NCBI GenBank assembly: GCA_015680685.1
Contig: MNCI01008413.1
Coordinates: 124,001-188,000 of the forward strand
Length of the DNA stretch: 64,000 nt
Source of the DNA: Gnetum montanum
Taxonomy: Eukaryota; Streptophyta; Gnetopsida; Gnetales; Gnetaceae
Reading direction: 5' to 3'
Below, piece after piece: positions 12,068 through 24,337 of this stretch; within the stretch, counting starts at the first letter, position 1; the number at the start of each line of letters is the position of its first letter. The notes beneath the pieces were generated by a model that did no database searches, was not told where the DNA came from, and saw nothing but the letters and a program-made list of their open reading frames with translations. The translations under genes were made by a program, and so were the position numbers.

Positions 12068-12906
12068 TGAGTAGTGAGTATATTGTACATCCAACCATAC
12101 GAATCACAACCATGTACTAGTCATCTATTTAAATTCTACAGAGTTAGTTCCTAAGTTTCCCATAGTTGTAACTTTGAATTAAGGAAGCTATGTGATCATT
12201 GTCTTCCTAACTCATACTTGTGTTTCTTGTACATATGATTAAATGTGAGTTAAGACTTATGATGTATATTTTTGAAAGTATTTTATATATTTTTATCATA
12301 AGTGTAAGGTGAATAAACGAAGGTTTAGTAATTGACTATTTAATTACTTATCTATTATAATGTCTGACTATCCTAACATAAGTAGCTATTCTCACTAACC
12401 TGACACATCTTGAACTAGTATTAACACTACTAGACTAGCAAGTGATGATTATTGGGCATACCAAATGGCCACTATCTAGGATTATCAAGCACTATATGTT
12501 ATGCCCAAAGTGATCATACTTATGTGTTTATGATAAAATGCATTGATTACTTAATATGAGGAATGTAAAGTGCATTAAAAGGAAAATGTAAATAAGGAAT
12601 ATTAAAATATCCAAGTGGTACAATAAATGTTAGAAATCTCATCTTTATTGTCATTCATGCCAATGCATTCAGCTACATGATGCTCAAATAAAGATCTGCA
12701 CAATCTCTTTGATTCATACTATAGGCACTCAGAGGAAAATTATTATAAATCTAGGGAACGAAAACTACATTACTATACTATGGACTTAACATGCCATAAA
12801 TGTAGTTGTTCCATGTACTTATATAGGCTTTTATTGTATGTACGTTTATGCATCATAAATTATAGGGATTCGTTGATAGGGCTACATCAACGAATGCTCG
12901 TCAACA
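12068..12906 (-). repeat. 5' LTR of gypsy element E
   Basis: About 840 bp between TGAGTAGTGAG (12068) and ...ctcgtcaaca (12906); on the minus strand it starts TGTTGACGAGC and ends CTACTCA. AT-rich, no coding. Only one LTR is visible, so the boundaries rest on the primer site and on the resumption of pol sequence at 12907. Confidence 0.55.
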
Positions 12907-14490
12907 CAACCTATCTAATGGCACTTCATCATGCCTTTTTCTTGATAGACTCAATAGTTATAGTATTAACATAAAAGGAAGAAAAAAAGGAAAAACCAAT
13001 TGAATTTCTAGGTTATCAATTGAAGGAAGTTGAGAGATATTACTCCAAGCTTGAAAAACAAGCATGTTATATGATTAAAGTCCTAGGACATTTTAAGTAC
13101 TATTTACAAGATATAGTAGTTTATATTATGATAATAGCACTAATTGTAAATCAATTTTTATCATAAAATGAAATTCAACTCAAAAGAGCTAACTAGATAA
13201 TTAAATTACAACAATTCAAGTTCACTCTAGAAATTTTTAAAATAGTGAAAAATATGGAATTAGCCAAGATAATGGTAATAGACTCTAAACAAGAGATAGT
13301 AGTTTTTTGTAATATCAGAAATAAGTATGATGATATATTAAAATGCTTGGTTAATTCAAAATTACTAAGAATCTATGTAAAAGTCAAAAAAGATCTTTTG
13401 TAATTAAGACAAAGAAGTATATTTCCACTAAGGGAGTTCTATATAGAAATAATTTTTTAGGAATCTTACTAGAATGTGTACCTAACCAAAATAATGAAGA
13501 AATTATAAAATAGATTCATGATCATAAGGACTTGTGTTATGAATCTTCTAGAATCACAATGCAGCATATATTAAGATATGATTTCTATTGGCCTATGATG
13601 TATAATGATCTGAGAGATAAAATTTTAACTTACTAGAAGTGTTAAATTCACCAACCAAAGCTAAAAAATGATAATTCTCTACTAAAAGTAATGATAATGA
13701 AACATTTTCAATAATGTGGATTAGATTTCATAAGAGCTATTACTCCATCTCAAGCATGACATAGATTTATTTTGATAGTCATTGACTATTTTACCAAGTG
13801 GCTAGAGGCTAAATCTCTAATAAGAAGTACATCCTATTATGTGATTAAGTTTCTTGAAGAATACATCATTAATTGGTTTGGAACACTAGAATCCCTTGTT
13901 ACTGATAACAAAATAGGTTTTCAATTAGATATGTTCATAATATGGGCTTTCAAAAAAATCATTTTTACTTGATTTAGCTTTGACCTATTACCCACAAGGA
14001 AATAGTCTAACTAAATCTACAAATAAGAACTCGATCTCTTATGGAAAACACTCTATGAATAAAAATATAGAAAATTAGCATGAGCTATTACAAGGACATC
14101 TATGGAGTATAAAGATTAGGATAAAAATATCTATAGCTATCACATCATTCAACCTAGTTTATGGGTTTAAAGCTCAAATAACTAATATAATTATGTCTTT
14201 AGTAATAGAAGTTATGGATATTTATAGCCCATGATCAACCAAGGAATGTGCTTTAATGGATTTATTATTGAAAAGAAAGGTTGAAATTGATGAAGCTCAA
14301 GATAAGCTCTTGAAAATGCAATATTAGTGAAAAGATGGTTTGAATGCTAAGCAAAAAAAAAATGCATTTTGAGAATGGAATTTAGTTTTGCAGAAAATAC
14401 ATTTAAGTTAGCTTCATTAGATGGACAAGTGTTAAGTTTTCCATTTAACACTCTTCATTTAAAGCATTACTTTGGGAAACCATCCACTTA
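12907..14490 (+). pseudogene. Gypsy pol fragment: RNase H and integrase (element F)
   Basis: Decayed polyprotein, plus strand, with several stops (TAA at 12972) and frameshifts. RNase H-like part: KPIEFLGYQLKEVERYYSKL at about 12994-13053, EKQACYMIKVLGHFKYYL just after, and the A-N-x-I-x-KLQQF block near 13185-13225. Integrase zinc region: ITMQHILRYDFYWPMMYND near 13555-13610 with C..C remnants at 13640. Catalytic core: VIDYFTKWLEA at 13775 and VTDNKIGFQLD at 13900 (first and second acidic residues visible). The tail reads SLDGQVLSFPFNTLHLKHYF at 14418-14475. Reverse transcriptase is missing because element E sits immediately upstream; F was presumably the target of E. Confidence 0.8.
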
Positions 14491-15500
14491 GAGTATCTTA
14501 ATAGTGATTAACCAAATTTGTAAATATGTACATAGTGTTGTGTAACTAATTTTTTTAAGACTATATAGGAAGTAGAAGTTCAATGATAAAACTACATAAG
14601 CTTATCATTTCATCAACATCCATGGTTGGGAATTCAAGGCTAATAGTAAGAAAAATATTATCTAAAAATCCCAAAGGGGAGAAGATGAAACTAAGGCCAT
14701 TCATCCCATACTTATTTGGATGTTATCCTGAGCATGTACAAAGAATATCTTATAGTGCTATCACTTATTAAGTGTCCTATAATGGTAATTCATGACTTGG
14801 ATTTCTAATGAGTTTTCCATCATTAAAAATAGTAAATCTATTCATGTCTAAGAATACATTGAAATCATAGAATTCTTAGATTTATCTCTAAAAGAGAATT
14901 TTAATAGGGAAAGTCTAGTTTAAAACCTTACTTATGTGGATGTTTTGATCTCCCAACATGAAAACAATGAAAAACAAAAGTTGAAATGTTCATAAAAAGA
15001 TCATGAAAAGAAAGAAGAACAAAAGGAACATGATAGTCTAGAGAACCTAAGGGGAAGGCCAAATTAGAATTATGAAGCACAAACTACTATGTGTACTTAA
15101 CTAACAACCGAACTTGAGTATGATGGATCTTTATAATGAAAAGTTGTAAGAAAAATCATAATCACTATATAATGTCATCTAATTTCATCAGCTTAGTTTT
15201 AGTTTGCTTATTTGAAAAGTTTACTTTAGGATGAAGGTATTTTCATCACTATTTAGCCTTAAGCTATAGAGGTTTTTCCATACAAAAAAATTTAAGCAAT
15301 TACTAATTTTTCCTATGTATGTATATTTAGTGTTATGAAAAAAAAGTCTTTTTATTTGGAAAAATTGTTGTTGCAAAAATAACCATTATCATGGAATAGA
15401 AAAGATTTAAATTATCAAGATTGTTTCTCTAAAAAAGATTCAGTTACTTCAAAATTATTTTTAAATAAATATATTTAAGTTATACAATCAAGTTAAATCA
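14491..15500 (+). other. AT-rich non-coding stretch downstream of element F pol
   Basis: I see no assignable gene. One 62-codon open frame (14583-14771) matches nothing I recognise. Lys/Glu-rich short frames near 14980-15060 could be a decayed ORF. Probably the 3' region of element F. Confidence 0.4.
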
Positions 15501-16040
15501 ACCATGTCATATCAAGCAAGAGACATTCTCATCAAGCTTTTGAAGAAATTCGAGGGATTTGTGTGAAGTAATGGCTTATAAGTTTTATTTCAATAGCATG
15601 AATATGAGAAACCCTAAGCAAGAGAAAATTTTAAAAGAAAGTATTCACAAAAATACCAAAAGGATTTGATTCACTTTAATTGAGTGTTTCTTTTAAGAAA
15701 AAGAGATCTTAAAACCTAATAATCAATTTAGAAGATCCTTAGCTGGTATACATATGAGCTCAATAAGTTAAAATAATTTAGTTTAAAAAATTAGGATTTG
15801 GAACTAAATTTAACACCATAATTAAATCAACTTCCAAAGGAAACTCGGAAGGATATAATTTGACTAGGAAGATCATTTTTTAAGCCATTGGATAATATTT
15901 AGACTCTAAAAATTAAATTTACACAACTAAAAGAATTGGTTTTAGCTACAAAGAATTAGCACAAATAGTTAAGCAGAATATTGAGAGAAAATTATCATTT
16001 CATGAGAAAGGGGATTAAAAGTCCAAAGTAGATTTAATAT
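15501..16040 (+). pseudogene. Degenerate Lys-rich ORF, unknown
   Basis: A frame beginning near ATG TCA TAT CAA GCA AGA at 15509 stays readable for about 175 codons if TAG and TGA are read through. Recognisable pieces are ARDILIKLLKKFEGFV at the start and, further on, QLKELVLATKN followed by a heptad-like stretch, suggesting a helical or coiled-coil protein. Most of the interrupting stops are TAG, the kind expected from CAG or TGG decay. I do not recognise the family. It could be a third ORF of element F or an unrelated element, and a chance frame in AT-rich DNA cannot be excluded. Confidence 0.3.
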
Positions 16041-16959
16041 TTTCATGTCAACTCCTTTATATAGTGCAAGCTCTTAAAACCAAAATTTGATTACAGAAAC
16101 TAATGGCTGAACTAGTTTTGCATGATACATTAAAAGCTCTTAAAAAATATTAAGTACTCATTTTTGCTTCTTCCACATAGGCTATTTTATATAGTGAATT
16201 CATAAAACCAAAATCTAGTTCTACAAAGAAAAGGTAAAATTATTGTACATGTCACATTATCATTTAAGAAAGAAGCACAAAGAAAAGTGTTGGCACATTT
16301 TTACCATTTCATGGAACGGGTGGACTTATTTGCAAATGGTGAGGTACAGAATCCTAATGAACTGAAACTGTTCAATGAGGATTATGGTCTTTCTTGTAAA
16401 GAATGCTGCAACAGTTAATTAACCATGAAGTTGGAATAGAAATGAAAATGTTGCTGAATTGAATGTTTTGAAAATCAAGGGATAATGACATTGCAATTGG
16501 GAATGTTGGCATGAGGGTTTATCTAGAGTCAAAAGAAAATGGTGTATCAATTGTAGATATCTCTCTAGCTTATGATAGAGTAGCTCTAGTTACTTTTTCT
16601 ATAATAAAGTGTAGAGAAGATGAATATGGAATCGGCCTTGATATAACTGGGATTACATTCGAGGTGCCACAAATTAAAATGTGAGAGTACAACTCCACTA
16701 ATGCATTCAGTTGTATACGCATACATATATTTATATATCAACCCATGCATCAAATCCATGGTTATTATCTCTACTACTATGATATAAATAGCAATAAAAT
16801 ATAATATTGATTTAAAAAGCGAATTTATGCAACAATTGTTCAAAGTCCTATGAGAATTGAACACTTGTCAATTGAAATGATGGTTATAACCTCCACAATG
16901 GCCACTTGTCAACTAAATGGGACACGTGTCAACTGCAACTTGTTTCTCTCCATGGTAAA

Positions 16960-17110
16960 CACTTGGCAAATGAATGAAGACAGTTGGCAACTGAATCAAG
17001 ACACTTGGCAACTAAATGAAGACACTTGGCAACTGCATGAAGACACTTGGCAACTACATGAAGACACTTGGCAACTGAATGAAGACACTTGGCCATGGAA
17101 TAGGACACTT
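16960..17110 (+). repeat. 21-bp minisatellite in the U3 of solo LTR G
   Basis: Six to seven near-perfect units beginning CACTTGGCAACTGAATG. Because 21 is divisible by three, the array stays open in several frames on both strands and mimics a repeat protein (DTWQLNE). Looser copies of ACTTGTCAACT extend left to 16865. Placed about 190 bp upstream of the TATA box, as an enhancer array would be. Confidence 0.9.
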
Positions 17111-17302
17111 GTCCATTGTAGCTTTTTTATCTCTATGGTGGTTACAACCACCCAAAATTGCTGTAACTTACCTAACTTGTTGGGAAAGTAACCTCCTAAC
17201 TTGTTGGGCAAGTAATCTCCTAATTGGTTGGTCAAGTTACTTGGGAGAAAAGTTAGGTGAGATATTTTTGAATATGTAACTTCCCTACCTACCTTGGAAC
17301 CC

Positions 17303-17312
17303 TATAAAAAGG
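17303..17312 (+). promoter_or_regulatory. TATA box of solo LTR G
   Basis: TATAAAAAGG follows the minisatellite and duplicated aacttgttgggcaagta segments (17175-17240). Position inside the LTR fits the U3/R boundary. No expression evidence. Confidence 0.6.
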
Positions 17313-17468
17313 CTTCAAGGATCAAGGACTTGAAATCACTTCTCACATCACACTTGGGGTCTCATACATCACATTTTGAAGGCTACTAGTTAGCACTTGG
17401 GCTCTTGCTTGGAGACACTTTGAGTCTTGGGAGAAGAGCATTTTGTAAAGAAGAAAGTGTGAACGATT

Positions 17469-17473
17469 NNNNN
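17469..17473. other. Assembly gap (5 N)
   Basis: Five Ns inside solo LTR G; true length unknown. Confidence 0.95.
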
Positions 17474-20189
17474 AAATTGTCAAGTCTTTTAAAGGTTCTG
17501 TTTAAATGCAATCGTTGACATCTACTGTCTAGCCAAAATGGAGTCTCGTACATGGTAGTTTACGCAGCAATTTTTGGTAGTACAGTAGGATTGTCTTGAA
17601 GATATTGCTTGTTTGAGCCTTGGAAGTTAGAACAATTTTTAGATATTGAATTTGGAATAGCTTTATTGCGAAGTGTTTACTCGTGTCATTTTACCTTGTT
17701 TAAATATTTGAGGTCTACACAAATCTACTTTCTTTTCTTTTTTGCTTATTTCCATCAAATCTTGCTCTATTTCTAGTTTTCTTGTGGAACTATCTCTTTC
17801 TCTGGGGAAAATGTTTTTGCAAAATTTTATTTGTTACAAGTAGGTATTATAAGGACCACGTAGACTAGGAACTTGAACAAAATAGGAAATTTTCAACAAC
17901 TCATAGTACTTGGCAAAGTTGGTTGAAGCTCTTTAAAGTAAGTCATTTGTAGTTTACATACAATGCAATCGTTTCATTTTTCACAACCACACGCCGCAAC
18001 AGCACACACACATACTCACATTAACTGCTGAGTTTATTTGGAGGTATCTGGGCCTTGGTGTTGCCAGAGACTAGCAGACACCTAAATCCTGTTCGAGAAC
18101 ACTCGTTGGCGGTCGCATCCCAAATGGTCGCCAACAAAAAGCATTGTTCATAGAATCAAAAAGAAAAAAAAAGGTTCTACAAGAAAGGTCATAAGTAGTT
18201 TTACCACATTAACTCAAACAAGATGAAAGAATTTGTAGAACCAAAATTTAGTTCTATAATAAGCTTAATTTTCATTCACCATGTTAGCTTGTTATGCAGC
18301 ATAAGTTTGTAAAACCATAAAGTAATTATATAAAATGGTTCTAAAAATAGAAACCCTTCTAGCTCTAAAATGGTTCTAAAATAGATTAGAAGCAATTAAA
18401 GAAAAGTGATTATCTAAAAAATGTAGCATTCACTTTAACTTTTGGCTTTACCACATCAACACTTGAAAAGTTAAAAAATTTGTAGAGCTAAAGAAATCAA
18501 TTTCAAAAAGACGCTTTAGAGAAACCCTACCATGTCAACTTTTAGCATAGTTTATTAGAACTAAAAAGTGGTTCTATGAATACAAAATCCTACATGATAC
18601 ATCAAAAACTCTATAGTGACATTGAACACTCATTTTTGCTTCTTCTACATAAGCTATTCCATGAAGTGAATTTGCAAAATCAAAATCCAATTCTATGAAG
18701 GAAAGCTAAAATATTCTTGAGCTATATCATTATTTGAAAATGAAACATGAAGAAAAGCATTGTTTGTAGGACCTAAAATGGCTCTTCAAGCTAGTGCATA
18801 AGTGGTTCTACCATGTTTGGTTGTTATATAACATAGGTTCTTAGAACCTAAAAGTGGTTCTACAAAAAAAATTATTTCACAAGATACATTAGAAGCTCTT
18901 AAGAGACATTAAACACTCACTTCCACTTTTTCACATTAGCTATTTTAGTGGGTTTGTAGAACTAAAATTTGGTTCTACCAAGAAAAGATAAAATGGTTCT
19001 AGAAGTTGCATCATCATTTAATTAAGGATCACAAAAAGAAGATTCACTTGTAAAATCAAAATTCATCCCTACAAATCATTCTATCTTTATTTCTACCAAG
19101 TGAGCATTTGATGCCAAGTTACACTTAATTGAGACAGAAGCATATTAACATTTGTCTTTAAAAATTTTTTTAAATTGCTTATGGGAATCATGTAAACTTT
19201 ATATGAGGGACTTGTAAAATCAAAAACAAACTCACTTTTATCTCTACCATGTCATCTCTTGAAAAGTCAACTAATTCATAGAGCTAAGAAATCAATTTGA
19301 AAAAGAAGCTTTAGAGAAACCCTACTACATCATCTTTTAACATAGGTTCATAGAACTGAAAATTGATTCTATGAAATGGCCCTATGAACATAAAATCACA
19401 TACAAGATGCATCAAAATCTCTAAGGTAGTATTAAACACTGATTTTTGCTTCTCCCACATAAGGTATTTTGTGAAGCAAGTTTGTAGAACCAAAATCTAA
19501 TTTTACAAAGGAAAGCTAAAATGGTTCTCAATCCATGTCATCATTTTAAAAAGAAGCATATAGATAAGCATCATTCATAGAACCAAAAATGGTTCTACAA
19601 GCTAATACATAAGTGGTTCTACGATGTTACCCTTGAAAAGTCAATAAGTTTCAAAAGCTAGTAGAATCAATTCTAAAAATTGGATTATGAGAAAACCTTG
19701 TCACATCAGCTCTTGTGTAGCACTTGTTTGTAGAACCACTTAAGAACTAAGAATTATGCTAAAACTCATGGAATAAAAATTTGATTGTACAAAAAAAAAA
19801 CTCAAGAATCATTCTACCACATTAGATCTTTTGTAAAACGAGTTTGTAGAACCAAAATTTAGTTCTATGAACAAAATTTGAAATGGATCTACAAACTAAA
19901 TCTATGAGACATCCTAAAAAACATCTTGCCACATCAACATAGGAAAAATTAAAATGTTAGGAAAGCTTATTTGTAGAAATAAAAATAGTTCTAAGCATTA
20001 GGCCCTATTCACATGATACTTCACTCTTATCATTCTTAAGCAAAATTAAAACTATATTAATAGGCTAAGATACTAAAATAAAATGATTAGTGCCTAAACT
20101 CATAATATTTTAATATCCCTAGTAGAGTAGTTCAATATAATCAAATCCCACAACATGTGTTGAAAATTAATTCAAACAACCTATCCCAA

Positions 20190-22401
20190 TGTATGAAAAT
20201 TAAATGATGAAGTTTAGAATATTAATAAGCAAGCTGAAGATGAATTCCAAATTATAGAGCCATTAATAATCAAAATTGAGATTTCACACAAAGAAAGAGC
20301 TATCATTAAAGGACAGAAGAACCTTCTTAAAACTTTTCAAAACTTTGCAAAAATATTTTATATGCAAAAGAAAGAAGGACCTCAAAGGTTCTAATACATT
20401 GATACTTTCAGCTTCTCTAATTATCTATAGTAATTCAAACTGAATATCTCTTAGCTCCATCAATGAATTGAGGTTGTACATCTAGAATTAGAAGTGGAAG
20501 AAAGAAACTTTTTTAGCTTTGATGAAGATCATGACTTGATAGAAAAAATAGGGCTTTGTACTACAAAAATAATGAAAGACTAGTAGGAAATATATGAGAA
20601 GATAGGTCCTCATAAGCTCAATTTCAGGCCAATAGAAAATTTTATAAAAGATGTTATAAATCTCTAGATAGCCAAGACTATATATGAGAAGAAAAAACTT
20701 AGAGGAAACATAGAATGCTACATTGACATCAACATCAAAGAGTCATATGAGCTTTATGATTTCATAGAGCATAATATTATAGAAATAGAAGCTCATTACT
20801 TAAATGAAGATGTGTTAAGTGAAAAATTTTGGATCAATATTGAGACAACAAAAACTTTCACGTTGTCATTGATCACTCTAGAAAAATCTTGAGTTTACCA
20901 AAACATCATCCCAAAAGCTATAGAGCTCAAGCTTCCTCACAAAAGTTTTATTTCAACACTAAATTTATGTTCAAGATGTGACATAAATTTAGTTGTTGTT
21001 TACCATGTCTAGGTTTGGATAGCATTAGAAAATAAGAACTATTTCATTCCTCTACAAGGGACTCAATTAAGTTTAAGCTTATTTTTAATAAGTTATTTAT
21101 TAAGTGAGATCCCGAAGACTGAAAGAATAACCCCAATTTTTATTAGCTACATAGCATAAAGGAGAGCTCACCCTAAAGATCTCTACTATGATTTCTTTCT
21201 AGTTATATATCAAAGAAGCTATTTTGATACCCAAGCTTTAGAATTCTTGATGAACTATGTATACCCCCATCTACTTAAGTTTATTTTAGAAGCCTTTCCA
21301 CCAAGAATTTTTCAACATATTGTTAACAAAATAATAGAAAAATATCATAGAGCTATCATTTTACATGTCTAGTTTACTCAAATACTAATAGAAGGTTTTG
21401 ATGAAAATGCTTTTATACTGTCTACATTTGTAGCCCCTTATTTGCCAACATTAGAAGCTCATTGATAAATATGGAAAACCTCCTTAGGGCATGATTATAA
21501 GCACAAGAATGTTTTTTCCCTAAATTTTTACTTTTGGAAATTCAACAATGTAGGGCATTTGAGAGGAATGACCAAGAGGTATAAAGAATACTGTGGCTTT
21601 CCTATGACTTCAAAAATAATATACTCAACTTCTAAAATAAATAAAGTCTATTATCTTGATGAAAAAAATGTAGTTTATTTAAATCCCACAAATAGAAAAG
21701 TAAACCAAATCAAGGATAAAGCTCTTGAACAATTGAAATGAAATTTATCAATGAAGCTTTCATCCATTACTTGTGATTTACTAGTTCTTAAAGTGTGTAG
21801 ATGATTGGAAGGTAGAGACTAGTCTTTGACAAGAAACTTCTTTGATAACTATTTAGCTTAATTAGAGAAAATTTATTTTTCTTAAAAGCTATTGAACCTA
21901 GAAGAATCCTTTCTAGATGAAATATTTCCACTAAATAAAGTTGAGTATGCAGGAGTAAAAGCAATTAGAAAAATAAAAATTGAACATGTAAAGCCAATAA
22001 AGAAAGATAACAATGGTAGCTATTGGAAAAAAAAAAGTTAAAATAGCTACCATAGAAACAATATAAAGAAGGAGAAATCTTATCACCAGCTCTTACAACC
22101 CTAAACTTTCCATTCAGGTACTTTATAAAAGAGGTAGCCTAATCTTTCAAGGTTAAAGAAAAAGAAGGTAAACTATTCTAAGATAAAATCTTCCTATTGA
22201 ATAAAAAACAAAAGTCAACATTATTTTTTAATATATGGAGAATGATCCATAGACTTAAAGGTAGAAGCTAGTAATGTCTCATTAAGACATGTTAGAAACT
22301 ATAGATATCTTGATTAAGGATATGGAACAAATAGCCAATAGTCAAATAACTAATCTTAAAGAGTATCTTATGCAAAATTAACAAGAGACATTCATGAGGA
22401 T
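20190..22401 (+). pseudogene. Long degenerate ORF, unknown family
   Basis: About 700 codons of readable plus-strand sequence if scattered stops and a few frameshifts are ignored. Examples: ERAIIKGQKNLLKTFQNFAK near 20300, ESYELYDFIEHNIIEIEAHY near 20735, ALEFLMNYVYPHLLKFILEA near 21237, then a fully open 60 codons at 21559-21741. The C-terminal part is Lys-rich and ends in MEQIANSQITNLKEYL (22323-22370), a coiled-coil-like stretch. At 22402 it is cut by the outer copia element; a similar KEENEELK-type frame resumes at 63925. I do not recognise it. An extra ORF of an old retroelement is more likely than a host gene, given the surroundings. Confidence 0.45.
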
Positions 22402-23207
22402 TGAGAACTTAGAAGAGGGATTAAATAAGTACCCTAATTTAAATAATGAATACAACAAAACCATACACAAATTTACATGGTTTTCCAACTTGGGTACATT
22501 CACACTCTGATAGTAGAAACCTTGCACACCTCTAGACTTTGTTCGTTTAAAATTTAGTTTAGAAGGCATAATAACATTTATAGTATTTGATCTCCTCTTG
22601 GAATTTTTTGTCGCTACAAACACACTCAATCCTGAATGGTTCCAACAAGCTCACAATGTGATTTCAAGGATCCTACAATATCTATAAAGATGTAAGTTCT
22701 ACTAGGACTATTTTATCACTACAAACACACTCAATCCTATAAGTACCCAAAAAGTTCAAAGTATGGTTTCAAGGATCTCATAACCTTTACAAGGACATAA
22801 GCTCTACTCTAAATGTTTTCATACTAGAAACATACTCAACCATGTAATGTCCCAACAAGCTTACAAGATGTCTTCTCACAAGAAGAACATCAACCTCATA
22901 AGGTTACAAAGATAGAAAAGAATCAAGGAGATAATGTAACTATATTTACAATTTCCTTATAGTTAGGTACACATACAACAATTCACAAATGATTGAAGAC
23001 AATAAGGAACAAAGTCAATTTACTTGATGTAGATAATGATGGATATATTAATAAACAATTCTTATACATTTCCCAAGAATTTCACTTTGTTTTATACAAT
23101 TTTACTTTCCAAAAACTCCTTGAAATTTGTGCAATGGATAGAAAATAGCTAGTTGGGATGTCCCATTGAGGCTTGGTATGTCCCATAGAAAATTATAATG
23201 TCCTAGA
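22402..23207 (-). repeat. Outer copia 3' LTR, distal part
   Basis: Aligns in the same orientation with 62797-63540, from tgagaacttagaag through acacactcaatcct and gtagataatgatggatat. It stops at gtcctaga, where the second copia begins; the missing ~345 bp reappear at 57392-57736. On the minus strand its last bases read TTCTAAGTTCTCA. Confidence 0.85.
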
Positions 23208-24282
23208 TGTTGACCTTTTGGTATGTCAAAACCTTAAGGAAACTGGAGAACATAGAATGTTTGTGGAATGGGATGATTTTTTAGGGTAAGAATGAAAACT
23301 CAAGAAATGAGATCTACAAAGAGCTATCAAGTGTAGACTACATGAATAAGATGACACATAGATAAGCATGGATAAAAATGAAGGCTATGAGTCAAATGAA
23401 GATGCTTCAAAAATTGGAAAGAAGACAAATTGATGAGAATAAGACTTAAAAGAAAAAGTACAAAAATTCAGAAGACATCTATTATTTTAGGAGATGTTTC
23501 CATTGCAAAAGAGACATCTCCCAAGAGACATCCCACTTTTAAAGGAGACATCTCCCTAGAGTTGAAGTTGATTTCACAGAGATATTCCAATCTTAAAGGA
23601 GACATCTATACTAGTCATTAGATAGCTGGTGCACACATTTTTGAGGTATTTTTAGAAACTCCAAGGTTATAAGAAGACTTAAATCTCTTGGGTATTGTAC
23701 TTATGTAATTAAATTCATCATTACCTATCTTATGCTATTGTACTTATGTACTTGAATTGTCATATCATTTTCTTGATTTGTTATGGAACTGTACTTCATT
23801 GTACAAGAAATCTATAAATTTATTTACACTCTCTCTTTATAATTTCTTTTCTTTTCATTTTTCCCTATGTGGTTGATGCTCTTCTTACAAGAAAAAATTC
23901 GTATTGTGCTTATCAAGATCATATAGGATTGAGTGATTTTGCAACATCAAAACACTCTAGAGTAGAGCTCAATTTTTTAAAACTTATGGGATCTTTTAAA
24001 CCACTCTTAAGCTTGTTGGAACCTTGCAAGATTGAAAGTTTTCGTAGTGATGAAACTCTCCTTAGTGGAGCTCAATCTTTATGAAGGTTTTGGTATCCTC
24101 TAAACAACATTTTGGAAGAAAAAAAGTTCAAAGATGTGTAAGGAATCTATCCTCCAAGTGTGGAGTACCGAAGTTAGGACCACATAATTCTTGTGTTTGT
24201 GTGATAGGTGTTTCTTGCAATTTATGGAAATTATTCATCCTCCCTCTCTCCCCACCCCCTTTTTCTATTTTCTCAATCCTCA
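23208..24282 (+). repeat. 5' LTR of inner copia
   Basis: TGTTGACCTTTTGG...TCCTCA, 1075 bp, collinear with 56358-57391. Both contain a cluster of GGAGACATCTC-type heptads (23480-23610; 56620-56745) and a conserved acttatgtacttgaattgtc segment. Immediately followed by the primer site. Confidence 0.9.
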
Positions 24283-24284
24283 AG

Positions 24285-24297
24285 TGGTATTTGATCC
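24285..24297 (+). other. Primer binding site, initiator tRNA-Met type, decayed (inner copia)
   Basis: tggtatttgatcc against the standard TGGTATCAGAGCC, two bases after the LTR. The outer sister keeps the intact form at 62772-62787. Confidence 0.7.
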
Positions 24298-24337
24298 TAG
24301 TCCTCTTGCATTCAACATCAACTATCAAGAGTAAAAT

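Larger units (their letters stand above)
9177..12906 (-). mobile_element. Gypsy element E, minus strand, 3' part missing
   Basis: Consists of a 5' LTR (12906-12068), an Asp-type primer site and a decayed gag running left until element D's LTR at 9176. Pol and the 3' LTR are not present, so D probably interrupts it and the remainder is off the left edge. Its gag, primer site and LTR are unlike those of A, D and the 27-56 kb elements, so it is another gypsy lineage. Confidence 0.7.
16288..18136 (+). mobile_element. Solo LTR (element G) with target duplication AAAAG
   Basis: Starts TGTTGGCACATTTTTACC and ends GGTCGCCAACA, flanked by perfect aaaag at 16283-16287 and 18137-18141. Removing it joins gaaaag to cattgttcatag, which matches intact array sequence at 18771 and 19574, so the boundaries are secure. 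No internal coding region, so it is a solo LTR (1.85 kb including a 5-N gap). The last 40 bp keep several CpGs, unlike its surroundings, suggesting a younger insertion. Orientation is taken from the TATA box and the downstream leader. Confidence 0.85.
16060..20030 (+). repeat. Degenerate tandem array built on a palindromic GTAGAACC motif
   Basis: Excluding the solo LTR at 16288-18136, about 2.1 kb of related units. The phrase around tttttgcttcttccacatag recurs at about 16165, 18634, 18925 (diverged) and 19446. Each unit carries one or two copies of a near-palindrome with arm GTAGAACCAAA and its reverse complement TTTGGTTCTAC, for example near 18235, 18745, 18835, 18955, 19325, 19475, 19575 and 19845. 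Unit spacing is irregular (about 290 to 810 bp), suggesting a higher-order or deleted array. No coding seen. Confidence 0.7.

Noticed and set aside
16960-17110. CRISPR-like direct repeats
   Set aside because: Head-to-tail minisatellite with no spacers, in a eukaryotic LTR.
16850-17191. 113-codon plus-strand frame with DTWQLNE repeats
   Set aside because: Translation of the 21-bp minisatellite inside a solo LTR; also open on the other strand.
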